From contig CAWVWT010000014.1 of assembly GCA_963934015.1 (NCBI GenBank), positions 1 to 46,404 on the forward strand: a stretch of 46,404 nucleotides of DNA. Direction: 5' to 3'. Made by a program: the position numbers and the translations under genes. Below, in pieces: positions 24,828-34,700 of the stretch; within the stretch, counting starts at the first letter, position 1, and each line of letters opens with the position of its first letter. The stretch is from MGIIb-P sp963934015 (lineage in GTDB: Archaea; Thermoplasmatota; Poseidoniia; Poseidoniales; Thalassarchaeaceae). The notes under the pieces are model-generated. The model saw only the letters and a list, made by a program, of their open reading frames with translations, made no database searches and had not been told where the DNA came from.

Positions 24828-25112
24828 ATGGCAGAGGTTGACATACAGTTGATTCTGGAAAATGTTGGGCCTGTTCAGGCTGTTCTTGATGCACACGATG
24901 GTGTGGTCAATGTCATCGATACAACGGATGGTATCATCATGATCGGATTGGAGGGGGGATGTACTGGATGTAGTAGTACACCAATGACTGCCATGCAGAT
25001 TTATTATGCATTGATGAAATTGGATGAGGTCAATGATGTCGTGTTTGTCAATGGAGAATTACCGGAATATATGCGTGTCTTCATCGATGACAAACTCAAG
25101 TCCGAGGAGTGA
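24828..25112 (+). CDS. NifU-like C-terminal domain iron-sulfur scaffold/carrier
   Basis: A 94-residue protein matching the NifU C-terminal (Nfu) domain. The cluster-binding C45-x2-C48 lies in LEGGCTGCSSTPMTA, as in Nfu proteins, which hold and hand over Fe-S clusters to target enzymes. It is cytosolic. ATG 24828 was chosen because an upstream in-frame TTG at 24798 would lie in the divergent promoter. Several Fe-S proteins occur in the window (FixX, endonuclease III candidates), but they are not in the same transcript. The next gene begins with GTGA overlapping this stop, so the two are co-translated. Confidence 0.85.
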   Translation: MAEVDIQLILENVGPVQAVLDAHDGVVNVIDTTDGIIMIGLEGGCTGCSSTPMTAMQIYYALMKLDEVNDVVFVNGELPEYMRVFIDDKLKSEE

Positions 25113-25933
25113 ATTCCTTGCGGCGAATGGTTTTCGCCGTCTTTGTTGTATTACTTCTCACACCTTTAGCCTCTGCAGCGGATAGTGATGGGGATGGGTA
25201 TGATGACCCCACTGAGAATTACACCGTATGGGATGGTGCTGATGCCTATCCAAACAATCCAGATATTCACGAACCCGTATTCTCAACTGGATGCGACCCC
25301 CCTGTTGCAACGCTCGATTTGCTTGAACCCGTAACATTCACCTGTACGGTTGGTAACGAAGGACCGGTAGCACTGAATATTCTCATCGATGTCGAAGTGG
25401 ATGCACATCTGAGAAATCAATTTGAATCTACACATTATGATATCAGTCCAGGTGAGATTTTGGAATTACAAGTTACATTGTCGGGTCTTTCAGAGGGCAT
25501 TGCAATGGCCAAGTTACGAATTTTCGCTCGTGCAAACAATTCGGCGAGCCACACCGTAGATTTACCCATTGAAGTCACTGGAGATGAATGGACTGGAATA
25601 AACAGTCACAGCGAAGGGAGTACTCCACCTGATATTTCGTTCATCAATCGCCTGATAGATGACTTTTCAAAATGGCTTACGAACCACACACCTTGGCAAT
25701 TCAGCAGCATGCAAGCTGGAATCATCATCCTCATAGGCAGTACCGGACTAATCGGTACATTTCGCCTATACAGATCCCGCAGTGTTTGGCGTAAAAATAT
25801 GGAACATAAACCCACAGAAGATCAACGAACAGAAGCACGATTTGATGCAATACGTCGAGGTGGAAAATACGACCACCATATTGAGCAGACAATCCCAAGC
25901 AGCCCTGAAGTTATTATTCGTCGTAAGCAGTAG
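25109..25933 (+). CDS. Exported membrane-anchored protein with calcium-binding-type repeat
   Basis: A 274-residue protein with a signal peptide (residues 1-23, basic MNSLRRM then a hydrophobic core ending LASA). Directly after it comes DSDGDGYDD, the thrombospondin type-3 calcium-binding pattern. Residues about 65-165 form a CARDB-like beta domain (VGNEGPVALNILIDVEV). A single membrane helix near 210-228 (IIILIGSTGLIGTF) leaves a charged cytoplasmic tail of about 45 residues. GTG at 25109 overlaps the NifU stop and supplies the positive signal-peptide start; ATG at 25127 is an alternative. The function is unknown; the outside part probably binds ligands or cell-surface partners. Confidence 0.7.
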   Translation: MNSLRRMVFAVFVVLLLTPLASAADSDGDGYDDPTENYTVWDGADAYPNNPDIHEPVFSTGCDPPVATLDLLEPVTFTCTVGNEGPVALNILIDVEVDAHLRNQFESTHYDISPGEILELQVTLSGLSEGIAMAKLRIFARANNSASHTVDLPIEVTGDEWTGINSHSEGSTPPDISFINRLIDDFSKWLTNHTPWQFSSMQAGIIILIGSTGLIGTFRLYRSRSVWRKNMEHKPTEDQRTEARFDAIRRGGKYDHHIEQTIPSSPEVIIRRKQ

Positions 25934-25935
25934 GG

Positions 25936-26265
25936 TCACTCCTCTTCGGCATCTTGATTTTGTTTCATGATTTGATGAGGATTCATCCCTTGAGATAAAT
26001 TGCGCCCTTTGATGTTGAGACGAGCAAGGAAGGCGAAAGCAAGGCACAGTACAGCCAATGGTTTGGGTAAGTAGGCTGAACCCCATAGGCTGCCGCCTAA
26101 AATATCCAGATAAACCAGAGAGACCATGGCAGATAGAGAGAGAATTACCATCGCCCATTGAGCTCGATTCTCAGACTCATCACTGCGTGAAAGTGTCGCG
26201 ATGAGAACCCAGAGCAACAGGGTGATTGCACACAACACCTGACTGAGTGTTTCAATCGAGTCCAT
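25936..26265 (-). CDS. Small membrane protein of unknown function
   Basis: A 109-residue protein with three clear membrane helices (LCAITLLLWVLIATL; MVILSLSAMVSLVYL; PLAVLCLAFAFLARL) and a charged C-terminus ending in DAEEE. No enzyme motif is visible. It faces the PolX gene across 71 bases and ends two bases from the convergent exported-protein gene. ATG 26265 was chosen over an in-frame TTG 13 codons earlier. Confidence 0.65.
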   Translation of the reverse strand: MDSIETLSQVLCAITLLLWVLIATLSRSDESENRAQWAMVILSLSAMVSLVYLDILGGSLWGSAYLPKPLAVLCLAFAFLARLNIKGRNLSQGMNPHQIMKQNQDAEEE

Positions 26266-26336
26266 GTTACTTCCATGAGAAGGAGGCTCTTCAGCCTGTG
26301 CCAAGAGTCAAGAACGTTGGTGTATCCTTGGACATC

Positions 26337-28274
26337 ATGGTGAACGTTACGAGTTGGAGTCTCCCTCGGCCACGCCGTAATGGGCCACCATATTACTCTA
26401 AGTCAAACATTGTCATGGTCCTAGAACAGGTCGGCGTACTGTTGGAACTAAAGGGGGCAAATCCGTTCCGTGTCCGTTCCTATCAGAACGCATCCCGATC
26501 CTTAGGGAGCCTCGAGGATGACCTGTGGACTGTGACCTCCGAAGGGCGCCTAACCGACGTCAAAGGCATCGGTAAAGGCATTGCAGGATTGATTACTGAA
26601 GCACTGACAAAAGGTTCATGGGGAGATATCGGACAATTGTATACCAGTGTCCCCCCTGGACTGATTCAGATGTTGGCCATCCCTGGTCTCGGCCCAAAAC
26701 GCATCAAGCAATTTCACGAGGAGTTGGGCATTGAATCCATCAAACAACTGAAAGTTGCTGGTGAAGATGGCCAACTTCGAGAACTCGATCGAATGGGTGA
26801 AAAGTCAGAAAAGAAGGTTCTCGATGGTATCGAACTTCTCAAGCGGTTTTCTGGCCGCAGACGCTTGGATGTTGGTTTGCTCTACGGGGAAGCTTTGGAG
26901 GCAAGAATCTCATCTATGGATGGAGTGACTCGCGCACAACTTGCAGGTTCAACACGTCGTCGGAAAGAAACAATAGGTGACTTAGACATTGTTGCTGCCG
27001 TATTGCCTGAAGATGTCGAATCGGTGACCGAGCAGATTGTGACCCTCCCCGGGGTCGCTAATGTAAAAGGCGCTGGTTCGTCAAAGGTCAGTGTCATCCT
27101 AGGAACCGAATTTTTCTCTGATGAAGTCATGGAATCCGGGCTTGACGGGGGTGTTCTCGACGCTTTAGGTGGTGATGCCTACGAAGAAATGGCATCAAAC
27201 ACCACAATAGATGCTCAGGTTCGCCTCGTCCCACCCCATGTGTTTGCTTACACTCTCGCCTACTTCACCGGTTCAAAGGAACACAATGTAAGAATGCGGC
27301 AGCGAGCACTCGATCGGGGATTACGCCTCAATGAATTTGGATTATTCCCCATCGATGCAGTGGGTGACCTAAAGGGTATTGAAGCCGCTGAATTCTCTTT
27401 ACCAGCGGAAAAAGAATCCGAAATTTACACCCACTTGGATCTGCAATGGGTTCCGCCAGAATTACGTGAAGATTCGGGAGAAATTGAAGCCGCAGAACGT
27501 GGTGATTTACCTGACTTGATGGTACCTTCTATGCTAAAGGGCGCTTTTCACAATCATACCACTGCCTCTGATGGTACCGCCTCTCTCAACCAAATGGCTG
27601 AAGCTGCCCAAGCCCTAGGCTGGGAATTTCTGGGTATTGCAGACCACAGCCAAATTCTACAGGTCGCCAGTGGACTCAGTCCAGATGAACTCATTACACA
27701 ATCCCTCGAGGTTCGCACATTGAATGAGAATTGGTCAGATAAAGGCGTTGACTTCCGTTTGTTCCACGGCAATGAGTGTGACATTCTACCCGATGGAAGT
27801 CTTGACTATTCCGATGCAGAACGTAGTGTATTAGACCATGTTGTAGGCAGTGTACACCAGTTACCTACGTGGATGAAGCGCGACGAAGATGTGAATACTG
27901 AAGCGCTAATCAATGCTATCGAAAATCCATCGCTTACAATTCTCGGACACCCCACCGGGCGAATTTTAGGTGGACGTGATGGGTTTGCTGTCGATCTTCA
28001 TGCTGTATTGCGGCGCATGGGTGAACTCAATGCTGAAGGTGAACTCAAAGTTGTCGAAATCAATGCCAGCCCCTATCGATTGGACCTTGATTGGCGATAC
28101 TGCCGTTATGCCAAAGAACAGGGTGTCCCGATTTCAATCAACCCTGATGCTCACAGTCCACAGGGCCTGAAAGATGTCTGGTTTGGATCTCAAATAGCAA
28201 GAAAGGGGTGGCTAGAACAGACCGACATCCTCAACTGCCGTAGCGGCTCGGACTTGGAACAGTTGCTCTGGTGA
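26337..28274 (+). CDS. polX: DNA polymerase X family protein with PHP domain
   Basis: A 645-residue protein with the PolX architecture. After about 22 extra residues comes the helix-hairpin-helix region (LLELKGANPFRVRSYQNASR), with a second hairpin motif at IPGLGPKRI, then the nucleotidyltransferase palm GSTRRRKETIGDLDI, where D215 and D217 are the catalytic metal ligands. The C-terminal PHP phosphoesterase domain starts with H405-N-H407 (AFHNHTTASDG), followed by GIADHSQ, HGNECDI and NPDAHS. Enzymes of this type fill short gaps in base excision repair and carry 3'-5' exonuclease or phosphatase activity in the PHP domain. It is cytosolic. ATG 26337 is the first start clear of the divergent gene. 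Endonuclease III lies close downstream, in line with a repair role. Confidence 0.9.
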   Translation: MVNVTSWSLPRPRRNGPPYYSKSNIVMVLEQVGVLLELKGANPFRVRSYQNASRSLGSLEDDLWTVTSEGRLTDVKGIGKGIAGLITEALTKGSWGDIGQLYTSVPPGLIQMLAIPGLGPKRIKQFHEELGIESIKQLKVAGEDGQLRELDRMGEKSEKKVLDGIELLKRFSGRRRLDVGLLYGEALEARISSMDGVTRAQLAGSTRRRKETIGDLDIVAAVLPEDVESVTEQIVTLPGVANVKGAGSSKVSVILGTEFFSDEVMESGLDGGVLDALGGDAYEEMASNTTIDAQVRLVPPHVFAYTLAYFTGSKEHNVRMRQRALDRGLRLNEFGLFPIDAVGDLKGIEAAEFSLPAEKESEIYTHLDLQWVPPELREDSGEIEAAERGDLPDLMVPSMLKGAFHNHTTASDGTASLNQMAEAAQALGWEFLGIADHSQILQVASGLSPDELITQSLEVRTLNENWSDKGVDFRLFHGNECDILPDGSLDYSDAERSVLDHVVGSVHQLPTWMKRDEDVNTEALINAIENPSLTILGHPTGRILGGRDGFAVDLHAVLRRMGELNAEGELKVVEINASPYRLDLDWRYCRYAKEQGVPISINPDAHSPQGLKDVWFGSQIARKGWLEQTDILNCRSGSDLEQLLW

Positions 28275-28278
28275 TTGT

Positions 28279-28485
28279 ATGCGTCCTCAAATTGTAGCAC
28301 TCATCTTACGCCTTGGATTGCTGACCATTACCGGCCTGCTCTTCCTCTTCCTCTGGTTTGGAACCGGCGTTGAAAGATCACCAGTTGGTTTGATGATCGG
28401 AATCACCGTTGCTGGGCTGGCAGGCTTGTGGTGGGTGGAATTACAAATTCAAAAAGGGCTAGAAATTGCAAAGAGGGATGAATGA
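28279..28485 (+). CDS. Small two-helix membrane protein
   Basis: A 68-residue protein with two membrane helices (LGLLTITGLLFLFLWF and MIGITVAGLAGLWWV) and a charged end. No family recognised. It starts four bases after the PolX stop and its stop overlaps the start of another small membrane protein (ATGATG over TGA), so both are translated together. Confidence 0.65.
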   Translation: MRPQIVALILRLGLLTITGLLFLFLWFGTGVERSPVGLMIGITVAGLAGLWWVELQIQKGLEIAKRDE

Positions 28486-28691
28486 TGGGTGTTGGAAAAG
28501 CAACCGCATTCGGTTTATTCGCAATGTTCCCTGGAGCCATTCTATCACTCATAGGATACATCTTAATTGGAAGCCCTGAGACTTGGGAAAACACGCAATA
28601 CATTGCATGTTATGGCCCATTCTTTGGCAGTATTGCCCTCGGTGTTTGGTTGGGGATACGAACCGAGGGCGATGTGGAGCTGGAAACATGA
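28482..28691 (+). CDS. Small two-helix membrane protein
   Basis: A 69-residue protein with two membrane helices (FGLFAMFPGAILSLIGYILI and YGPFFGSIALGVWLGI) and an acidic end. No family recognised. GAGGG precedes the double ATG at 28482/28485, a good ribosome site. The stop overlaps the endonuclease III start (ATGA). With its upstream neighbour it could form a small membrane complex. Confidence 0.65.
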   Translation: MMGVGKATAFGLFAMFPGAILSLIGYILIGSPETWENTQYIACYGPFFGSIALGVWLGIRTEGDVELET

Positions 28692-29332
28692 ATCGTGCTG
28701 AAAAAGCACTGAAAATAGAGGAAATATTGGATGAATTGTATCCAGAAACACCGGTTCCACTGAATCACTCAAGTGCCTACACACTGTTGGTTGCTGTAAT
28801 GCTCTCTGCACAAACCACGGATAAAAAAGTCAACCAGGTCACGCCAGCACTCTTCGCGAAAGCGAGTACACCCGAGCAAATGTCTGCACTTGATATCGAT
28901 GTGATTCAAGCGTTAATTCGTGAAATCGGTTTGGCACCAACTAAAGCCAAGAATTTGCGACGAATGGCTGAGCAACTTGTCCAAGGGTATGGGATGCGAG
29001 CAGATTGGGAATATCTCGAAAGCCTCGCAGGGGTCGGTCACAAAACTGCGAGTGTTGTCATGGCACAATGGTACGGTATCCCTGCCTTCCCAGTCGATAC
29101 GCACATCCATCGTTTGGCAGCACGTTGGGGTTTGTCACGTGCGAAAAATGTCGAACAAACCGAACGTGATCTGAAAGTACTGTGGGCCAAAGAAACTTGG
29201 AACACACGACATTTGCAAATCATATTCTTTGGTAGAGAACACTGCCCTGCTAGAAATCATGATCTAACACAATGTCCTATTTGTTCATGGGCTGCTACAC
29301 GAAAGCGGATACGTGAAGAGATGCGAAGATGA
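28688..29332 (+). CDS. nth: Endonuclease III-like DNA glycosylase/AP lyase, atypical cysteine pattern
   Basis: A 214-residue HhH-GPD glycosylase. The hairpin LAGVGHKTASVV carries the catalytic K119 and PVDTHIHRL the catalytic D137, as in endonuclease III, which removes oxidised pyrimidines and cuts the abasic site. The family normally ends with a 4Fe-4S loop C-x6-C-x2-C-x5-C. Here the loop contains only C186, C196 and C199 (HCPARN...CPICSW), so one ligand is missing and the spacing is altered. ATG 28688 overlaps the preceding stop and has GGAG eight bases upstream. It lies in an operon with PolX upstream and a peroxiredoxin downstream, fitting an oxidative-damage role. Confidence 0.88.
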   Translation: MNRAEKALKIEEILDELYPETPVPLNHSSAYTLLVAVMLSAQTTDKKVNQVTPALFAKASTPEQMSALDIDVIQALIREIGLAPTKAKNLRRMAEQLVQGYGMRADWEYLESLAGVGHKTASVVMAQWYGIPAFPVDTHIHRLAARWGLSRAKNVEQTERDLKVLWAKETWNTRHLQIIFFGREHCPARNHDLTQCPICSWAATRKRIREEMRR

Positions 29333-29856
29333 CCAATGAACGTCTTCAAGGCGAGATGGTTCTTCGATGCACCATGGGCGAAGCAATCACATTGGCAGAA
29401 GGGAACAATGCACCCCTGTTTTCTGCCGAGGATGAAAACGGGAATGTTTGGAATCTAAATGATTTACTCGCAGAAGGCAAGCGTGTGATTCTGTACTTTT
29501 ACCCCAAGGACTCCACCCCCGGTTGCACGACACAAGCATGTGATTTCAGAGACAATATGGCCACTCTAAGTTCGGCTGATGTAGCCGTATTCGGTGTTTC
29601 AAAGGATAGCGCGAAATCACACCAAAATTTCTCTCAGAAAAAGGACTTGAACTTTCCATTGTTACTGGATATCGATGGAGTACTGCTGGAACAATATGGA
29701 GTATGGAGAGAAAAGAAAAATTATGGTCGCACATACATGGGGATTTCACGCTCAACCTTTGTAATCGAGACCGATGGAACTTTGTCTCTCGCAAAATATG
29801 GTGTCAAAGCAAAAGGCCATGTCGCTCGAATCCTAGCGCACCTTGAATTGGAGTGA
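29329..29856 (+). CDS. bcp: Bcp/PrxQ-type peroxiredoxin
   Basis: A 175-residue atypical two-cysteine peroxiredoxin. The peroxidatic C66 lies in KDSTPGCTTQACDFRD and the resolving C71 five residues later, the PrxQ/Bcp pattern. GISRSTFVIETDG near the end is also typical. The enzyme reduces peroxides with electrons from thioredoxin or glutaredoxin in the cytosol. The N-terminus is about 15 residues longer than usual; an internal ATG (MGEAITLAEG) is an alternative start. The chosen ATG overlaps the endonuclease III stop (ATGA). Confidence 0.92.
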   Translation: MTNERLQGEMVLRCTMGEAITLAEGNNAPLFSAEDENGNVWNLNDLLAEGKRVILYFYPKDSTPGCTTQACDFRDNMATLSSADVAVFGVSKDSAKSHQNFSQKKDLNFPLLLDIDGVLLEQYGVWREKKNYGRTYMGISRSTFVIETDGTLSLAKYGVKAKGHVARILAHLELE

Positions 29857-29861
29857 AGAAG

Positions 29862-30323
29862 ATGACCTCTGGAGAAAAAATCGAACTGAGCCATGGTTCG
29901 ATTGCTTGGGGCCCCTGTCATATTGGAAATGGGGTACAAATTGGTTCAGATGTTAGCATCGGATGTTTGGCACATATAGGCCGTAATGTGGTACTTGGAG
30001 AAGGTACCAGAATCCAAGGTGGCGCCTATGTCGCTGATGAGACTCAGATTGGAGAGGGTGTCTTTATTGGCCCCAATGCAACGATTCTCAATGATCGATA
30101 TCCACCTTCACGTGATTCTGAAAAATGGGAATATGTTTCAATCAAGGAAGGGGCTGTAGTTGGTGGTGGGGCAACTATCCTACCTGGATTATGTGTGGGT
30201 TCACACGCAGTGGTAGCCGCTGGTGCTGTACTCACAAAAGACATCCCTGCTGGAGAAGTATGGGTGGGGAACCCTGCTAAATTCCACATGCTGCGAAGTG
30301 AATATGAGGAGGCGCGAGGATGA
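29862..30323 (+). CDS. Hexapeptide-repeat transferase (left-handed beta-helix)
   Basis: A 153-residue protein made of hexapeptide repeats (IGNGVQIGSDVSIGCLAHIG; VVGGGATILPGLCVG), forming a left-handed beta-helix, ending with the typical IPAGEVWVGNPAKF. Relatives acetylate sugars or carry other acyl groups on nucleotide sugars; some are carbonic-anhydrase-like, but the expected zinc histidines for that are not apparent. GGAG lies eight bases before ATG 29862, so I prefer it to the GTG at 29853 that overlaps the upstream stop. It probably modifies surface glycans or lipids; substrate unknown. The next gene overlaps by four bases. Confidence 0.8.
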   Translation: MTSGEKIELSHGSIAWGPCHIGNGVQIGSDVSIGCLAHIGRNVVLGEGTRIQGGAYVADETQIGEGVFIGPNATILNDRYPPSRDSEKWEYVSIKEGAVVGGGATILPGLCVGSHAVVAAGAVLTKDIPAGEVWVGNPAKFHMLRSEYEEARG

Positions 30324-31189
30324 GTAAAGAAGCGGTCTGCGATTTCTTGAGACGTTGTGTTCTATACGCTGATTCAAGTATCAATCGAAAGAAAGATCGC
30401 GAGGAAGCGACCCCGGAAATTGAGCGGTGGGCTGCGTATCGAGATTTCACGGCATACGCCCTATCTGAAGTGGAAAGAGGGGAACTTGACGATTGGTTTG
30501 AGAGCGATGGAGAAGAGGATAGGAAACGGCCGTCATTTCTTGGAGAACCAATGGGTGATGATGTTCGAAATGTAGATTTCGACTCGCTTGAACACCCTGA
30601 AAGAGCCGCGTGGTTGTCTGCTTTGGTTGCCCCGCGCCCTGTTTTACTTCTCTCGACAACAAGCGAAGATGGTGTTGCGAATCTCTGTCCAGTCACCAGT
30701 GTCTCTGTATTGGCAAACTCCCCTCCATTGCTTGGTATCTCGTTAAGTCAAGATCGTTCCGGACGACCACGTGATACTCTAGTCAATCTTCAAAATGGTT
30801 CAAAAATCAGTGCAATGGTGCTCCCTGGCACGTGGGATGCATCACTATTGGTGAACCAAACTGCTGAACCCATCCCACCAGAACGGAGTGAATGGGATGG
30901 TCTTGCTGAATCGATTGAATCGCCCAATGGATTCCCACCACATCACCCCATTTCTGCTGCTGTACTCGAATGTGAACTCGCAGAACTTCACCCTCTACCC
31001 GATGCAATCGCCACATTGGCCATTTTACGAGTGCGAAATATTCTGCGCCCTGATATCGGCACAAAGCGACAGATGCCCCCGGATACTGAAACTTGGAGAC
31101 CCCTATTGGCACAATTCGGCTGGGATCGCCTTACGAGTGGCCCAGATGGGTCCTCATGGTCATTTGAAGTGCGCAGCCATCGAGGTTAA
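30320..31189 (+). CDS. Flavin-reductase-like FMN-binding split-barrel protein
   Basis: A 289-residue protein. Residues about 100-260 match the flavin reductase-like domain: APRPVLLLSTTSEDGVANLCPVTSVSVLA followed by PPLLGISLS and a threonine/asparagine-containing DTLVNL segment, the usual FMN phosphate and isoalloxazine contacts. The first 90 residues are charged and helical and have no match I know. Family members bind FMN and reduce flavins or metal complexes with NAD(P)H; the partner is unknown. GGAGG precedes the start by seven bases. The stop is shared with the convergent SepF gene (TTAA). Confidence 0.75.
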   Translation: MSKEAVCDFLRRCVLYADSSINRKKDREEATPEIERWAAYRDFTAYALSEVERGELDDWFESDGEEDRKRPSFLGEPMGDDVRNVDFDSLEHPERAAWLSALVAPRPVLLLSTTSEDGVANLCPVTSVSVLANSPPLLGISLSQDRSGRPRDTLVNLQNGSKISAMVLPGTWDASLLVNQTAEPIPPERSEWDGLAESIESPNGFPPHHPISAAVLECELAELHPLPDAIATLAILRVRNILRPDIGTKRQMPPDTETWRPLLAQFGWDRLTSGPDGSSWSFEVRSHRG

Positions 31190-31695
31190 TCGAGAAGAGA
31201 ATTACCACCCAATTCGTGAGTCTCGGTATCAATTCGTGAACCACGCCCTGGGATTAGTAAAAGCCGGTTGGAGTCATCTAGAGCAAACACTGGAAGGCCC
31301 CCGTAATTGGCCATGTCCTGCACTTGTCGCGCTAGAGCACTACGTTGACTATCCATGTGAGCCAAACTACTCATATCAACGATGCAGATATCGCCTTGAT
31401 GAAGGCGGGTAGACATCGGCTCTAATGGCAATCGATGCATGTCATCGGGTCGAATATACCGAAGTCCTCGTCTTGGAAGCCCGCGCTGAGCTATGGCCCA
31501 TTCCAACCATCGTTTCGACCCCAAATCGTGAAATTTGAGGTCTTTTACGGGTTTCCGAGTCACCTTTCGAACCGGTTTTGGAATATGAATGGGTACACCT
31601 TCCTCAATCACCTCTTCAGGTACGATTTCACCCTCAACTGGTTCGTCTTCAGGCAATTCCGGCAGGCCGAACAAGTTGTACAGGCGGCGCCGCAT
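31186..31695 (-). CDS. sepF: SepF cell-division protein (archaeal type)
   Basis: A 169-residue protein. The first residues MRRRLYNLFGLPEL form a basic amphipathic stretch suited to membrane binding, followed by an acidic Pro-rich linker. Residues about 95-160 match the SepF domain: GDICIVDMSSLAHMD, a helix with many Arg/Gln, GLPVFALDDSNRLLLIP. SepF anchors FtsZ to the membrane at the division site in archaea that lack FtsA. It lies eight bases downstream of the giant PKD surface-protein gene on the same strand, so both are co-transcribed. No ftsZ is present in the window. The last four bases overlap the convergent flavin-reductase-like gene. Confidence 0.8.
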   Translation of the reverse strand: MRRRLYNLFGLPELPEDEPVEGEIVPEEVIEEGVPIHIPKPVRKVTRKPVKDLKFHDLGSKRWLEWAIAQRGLPRRGLRYIRPDDMHRLPLEPMSTRLHQGDICIVDMSSLAHMDSQRSALARQVQDMANYGGLPVFALDDSNRLLLIPGRGSRIDTETHELGGNSLLD

Positions 31696-31703
31696 GGCCC
31701 GGC

Positions 31704-34700
31704 TCAGAAGTCTAGGTCCAAGTCATCTTCGGCTGAAATAGGGGCCGAAAATGGATTCTCTACCACTGGGGCTGGAGCCGGTTCGGGTTGCGTAGGGGCT
31801 TGCTGTGCTAGCCATTGTGCCCCATAGTGGTCCCACTGCTCCATGGTCCATCCGGATGGTAAACCTTCAGCCGGAATCGGTGGTGTACCCGGGCTGGCAA
31901 CCGGTTCGGGTGTAGGGGCTGGTTGAACCGCAACAACAGGTTGTGCAGCCGGTGCAGCAAACATATCTGATGGAGGAGCTGCCACAGGGGCTTCTTGTTC
32001 AACTTCCATGCCCATCGGTGCAACCTGATCCCAAGGGTCACCTGCATTACGACCTCGAAGCGAAGTCCAAGCGAGAACGCCCATTAGACCTGCCAAGATA
32101 AGACCTAGAATAATGACGATGGTCGTGATAAAACTACCACCTCCAAAGCTGAAGATACCTTCATCGCCAGCCATCACCGTAATTGTGTGGCCCTGGGTTG
32201 AAATGGCTTGATCGTTGTCAATCACCGTCAAACGAATGGAGCGTTCACCAGGTTCATCGAACTTAATCCAAATTTCCATAACATCCTCATCAATGTCATT
32301 GGCTGCATTTCCATCACCATCTGAATCAACAGAAGTGTCAAGGTCCCATTCATATCTCAAATCAGGTTGATCCGTGAGTGTATCCGTTGATACGTTGCCT
32401 GAAAGTCCGAACATCTCCCCGGCTTTGGGAGTGGCTGTACTTACCCAAATACCTGCATCTGGCGCGCGGTTACGAACGGTGAAATTGAGACTCTGTGAAG
32501 TATATTCACCATCATCATCAGTGACATGGAATATAACATACTTCGTTCCAGATGTCGTCCAAGTGTGGCTCAATGTAGGTCCGGTGATATCACAATCATT
32601 CTCAGTAATACCATCATCATCTGAATCCGATATGACGTCAATGTCCCAGCAAGCCACTAAACTTTCAGCGTCACTGGAAGTATCGTTAAATTCAGCAGTA
32701 AAGGTGGCGGTTTGGTCTTCCCAAAGGGGGAGGGGGACCTCAAAGGGTTCGATGGTTGGGACCACATTGTTCACCGCAATATAAGCGGTGATTGTTCCAG
32801 TGGTCTCATCATCGTCGTCAAAAATTTGCAGGGTGATTGTACGCAGACGCGGCTCTGATTCAGACCAAGAGACTGGGACCACCGAAGTTGGGCCCACGGT
32901 TGACTCGAACCAGCTTGGGGTTTCACCAGAATCAGGTTGCCATTCCCAGCGCATGGTCGGCAAATCATTGGGTGAATCTTCGACTGAACCAACCAACTCG
33001 ACAATTTGATCTTCTTCGACAATCCACATGAATCCTTGACTATCCTTTGGAATCGGTGTCCCTGTTTCAGCATCTTGTAACAAAATTGAGCCATTGTATG
33101 GTGCAATATTGGTGACTGTAATACTGGTGCTGACCGTGGTGACTGCAAAGTCGTCATCCACCGCTCGGAAACTCATTGTAAATTGACCTTCAACTTCCGG
33201 GACCACTGTGCATGCTTGCGTAATCAACCCCTGTGAACATGTGTATGGTTGACCATTTGGCGCATCTGGTGGCAACCAGAGCATGTCGATGGGTGATTCA
33301 GGTGTGACCGTGTCGATATCACTGTTGTCATAAGCGTTGAAAGTCACAGATTGACCAACTCTTACACTTGGATTACTGAAAGCGAGATTGACGATGGCTG
33401 GCCGGTTGTTAACGACGACTAGAACGGATGTTCGAGTGGCATCATTCTCATCATCCACAACCGTCAGATTGACAACATATTCGCCATCATCTTCCCATAT
33501 TTCTTCGATCATACAATCCGGTTCAACATGTGAATCGATTGTCCCATTCTCAAGTTCCACATCGAACAGGCAGAGAACAGTTCCACCATCTGGGTCGACG
33601 GACATTGAGGCATCAATGACAATTGTTTCAAAGGTCAACTTGGGAATCATGTTGTCAATAACCGCCGTTGGTAAGCGACCGACAAAGAGAGAAAAGGTAC
33701 CTTGGTTGTTCGATCGGTTCGCATCTTGAGTAACTGCCTGTGCAGGGTCGACGGTGAAGAGAACTTGCACGTTTCCAACAGCCTGTGATTGTGGGACAGT
33801 CCAAGCAATATCTGCCGTGAAGACACCTAACGCAGAAAGCGATGGGACGTTGACTTCACTAGACGAGCCATCTGGTGCTTGAATCTCTAGAATGGTTGCT
33901 GGTGAGGTCATGATACCCCGATTCTGTACAGGTACACTGAATGTCAGTTCATCTCCAGGGATGGCATAGTAACCAGTAAGCGAGTTGAGTTGTTGGGATA
34001 CACCATCTCGTAAACGAGTGACAGAAACACCAGAACTGACTGCTGCGAGATCAACCTCGACGAGGTTTTCATCCAATGTCAGTGTAGCGACACCGATTTC
34101 CTCTGTTGAAGAAATCCATGCAATGACACCGTGACTAGCATAGTCTGTACTAGTTGGAGACGTATCCAACTCATGGCCTGTGTCGAACTCAAGATAGGCG
34201 CTACCATTGGATGCAGTGGTCACGATTCGTATGTCTTCCTCGATCTCGTATGCGAATTCAACATCTTGGTTCGCCACGGGTTGCCCATTGCTATTAGTCA
34301 CATTGACCCAAACTCCAAGATCAAGGTCTAAAGGCCAAGCTGGGAACGATAGATCCACTTCGATTTCGTGATTGCGGGAGACGGGGTTGTACTGATTCAA
34401 TCTGAAATCAATATCTGCACCTACATCGATGCTCTGATGCCACCATGCATCGTTTTGAGCATTTTCACACCACCAGCGGTATCCATTGATAACGCCAGAA
34501 CTGTCATTATATGCTGTGATATTGTAAGCATTTGAGCAGCCAGAATAGGCAACTCCTGGGTCGCCTGAACCAACGACTTCATATCGTTCAGTAGTCGATT
34601 CGGAACTGTCATCGGGCAACACAAACAAATTGTCATAAACCTCACCAGACCAAGTGGTTGACGTTGTGGTTGGCGTGTCCCAAATTTCACCTACATTGAT

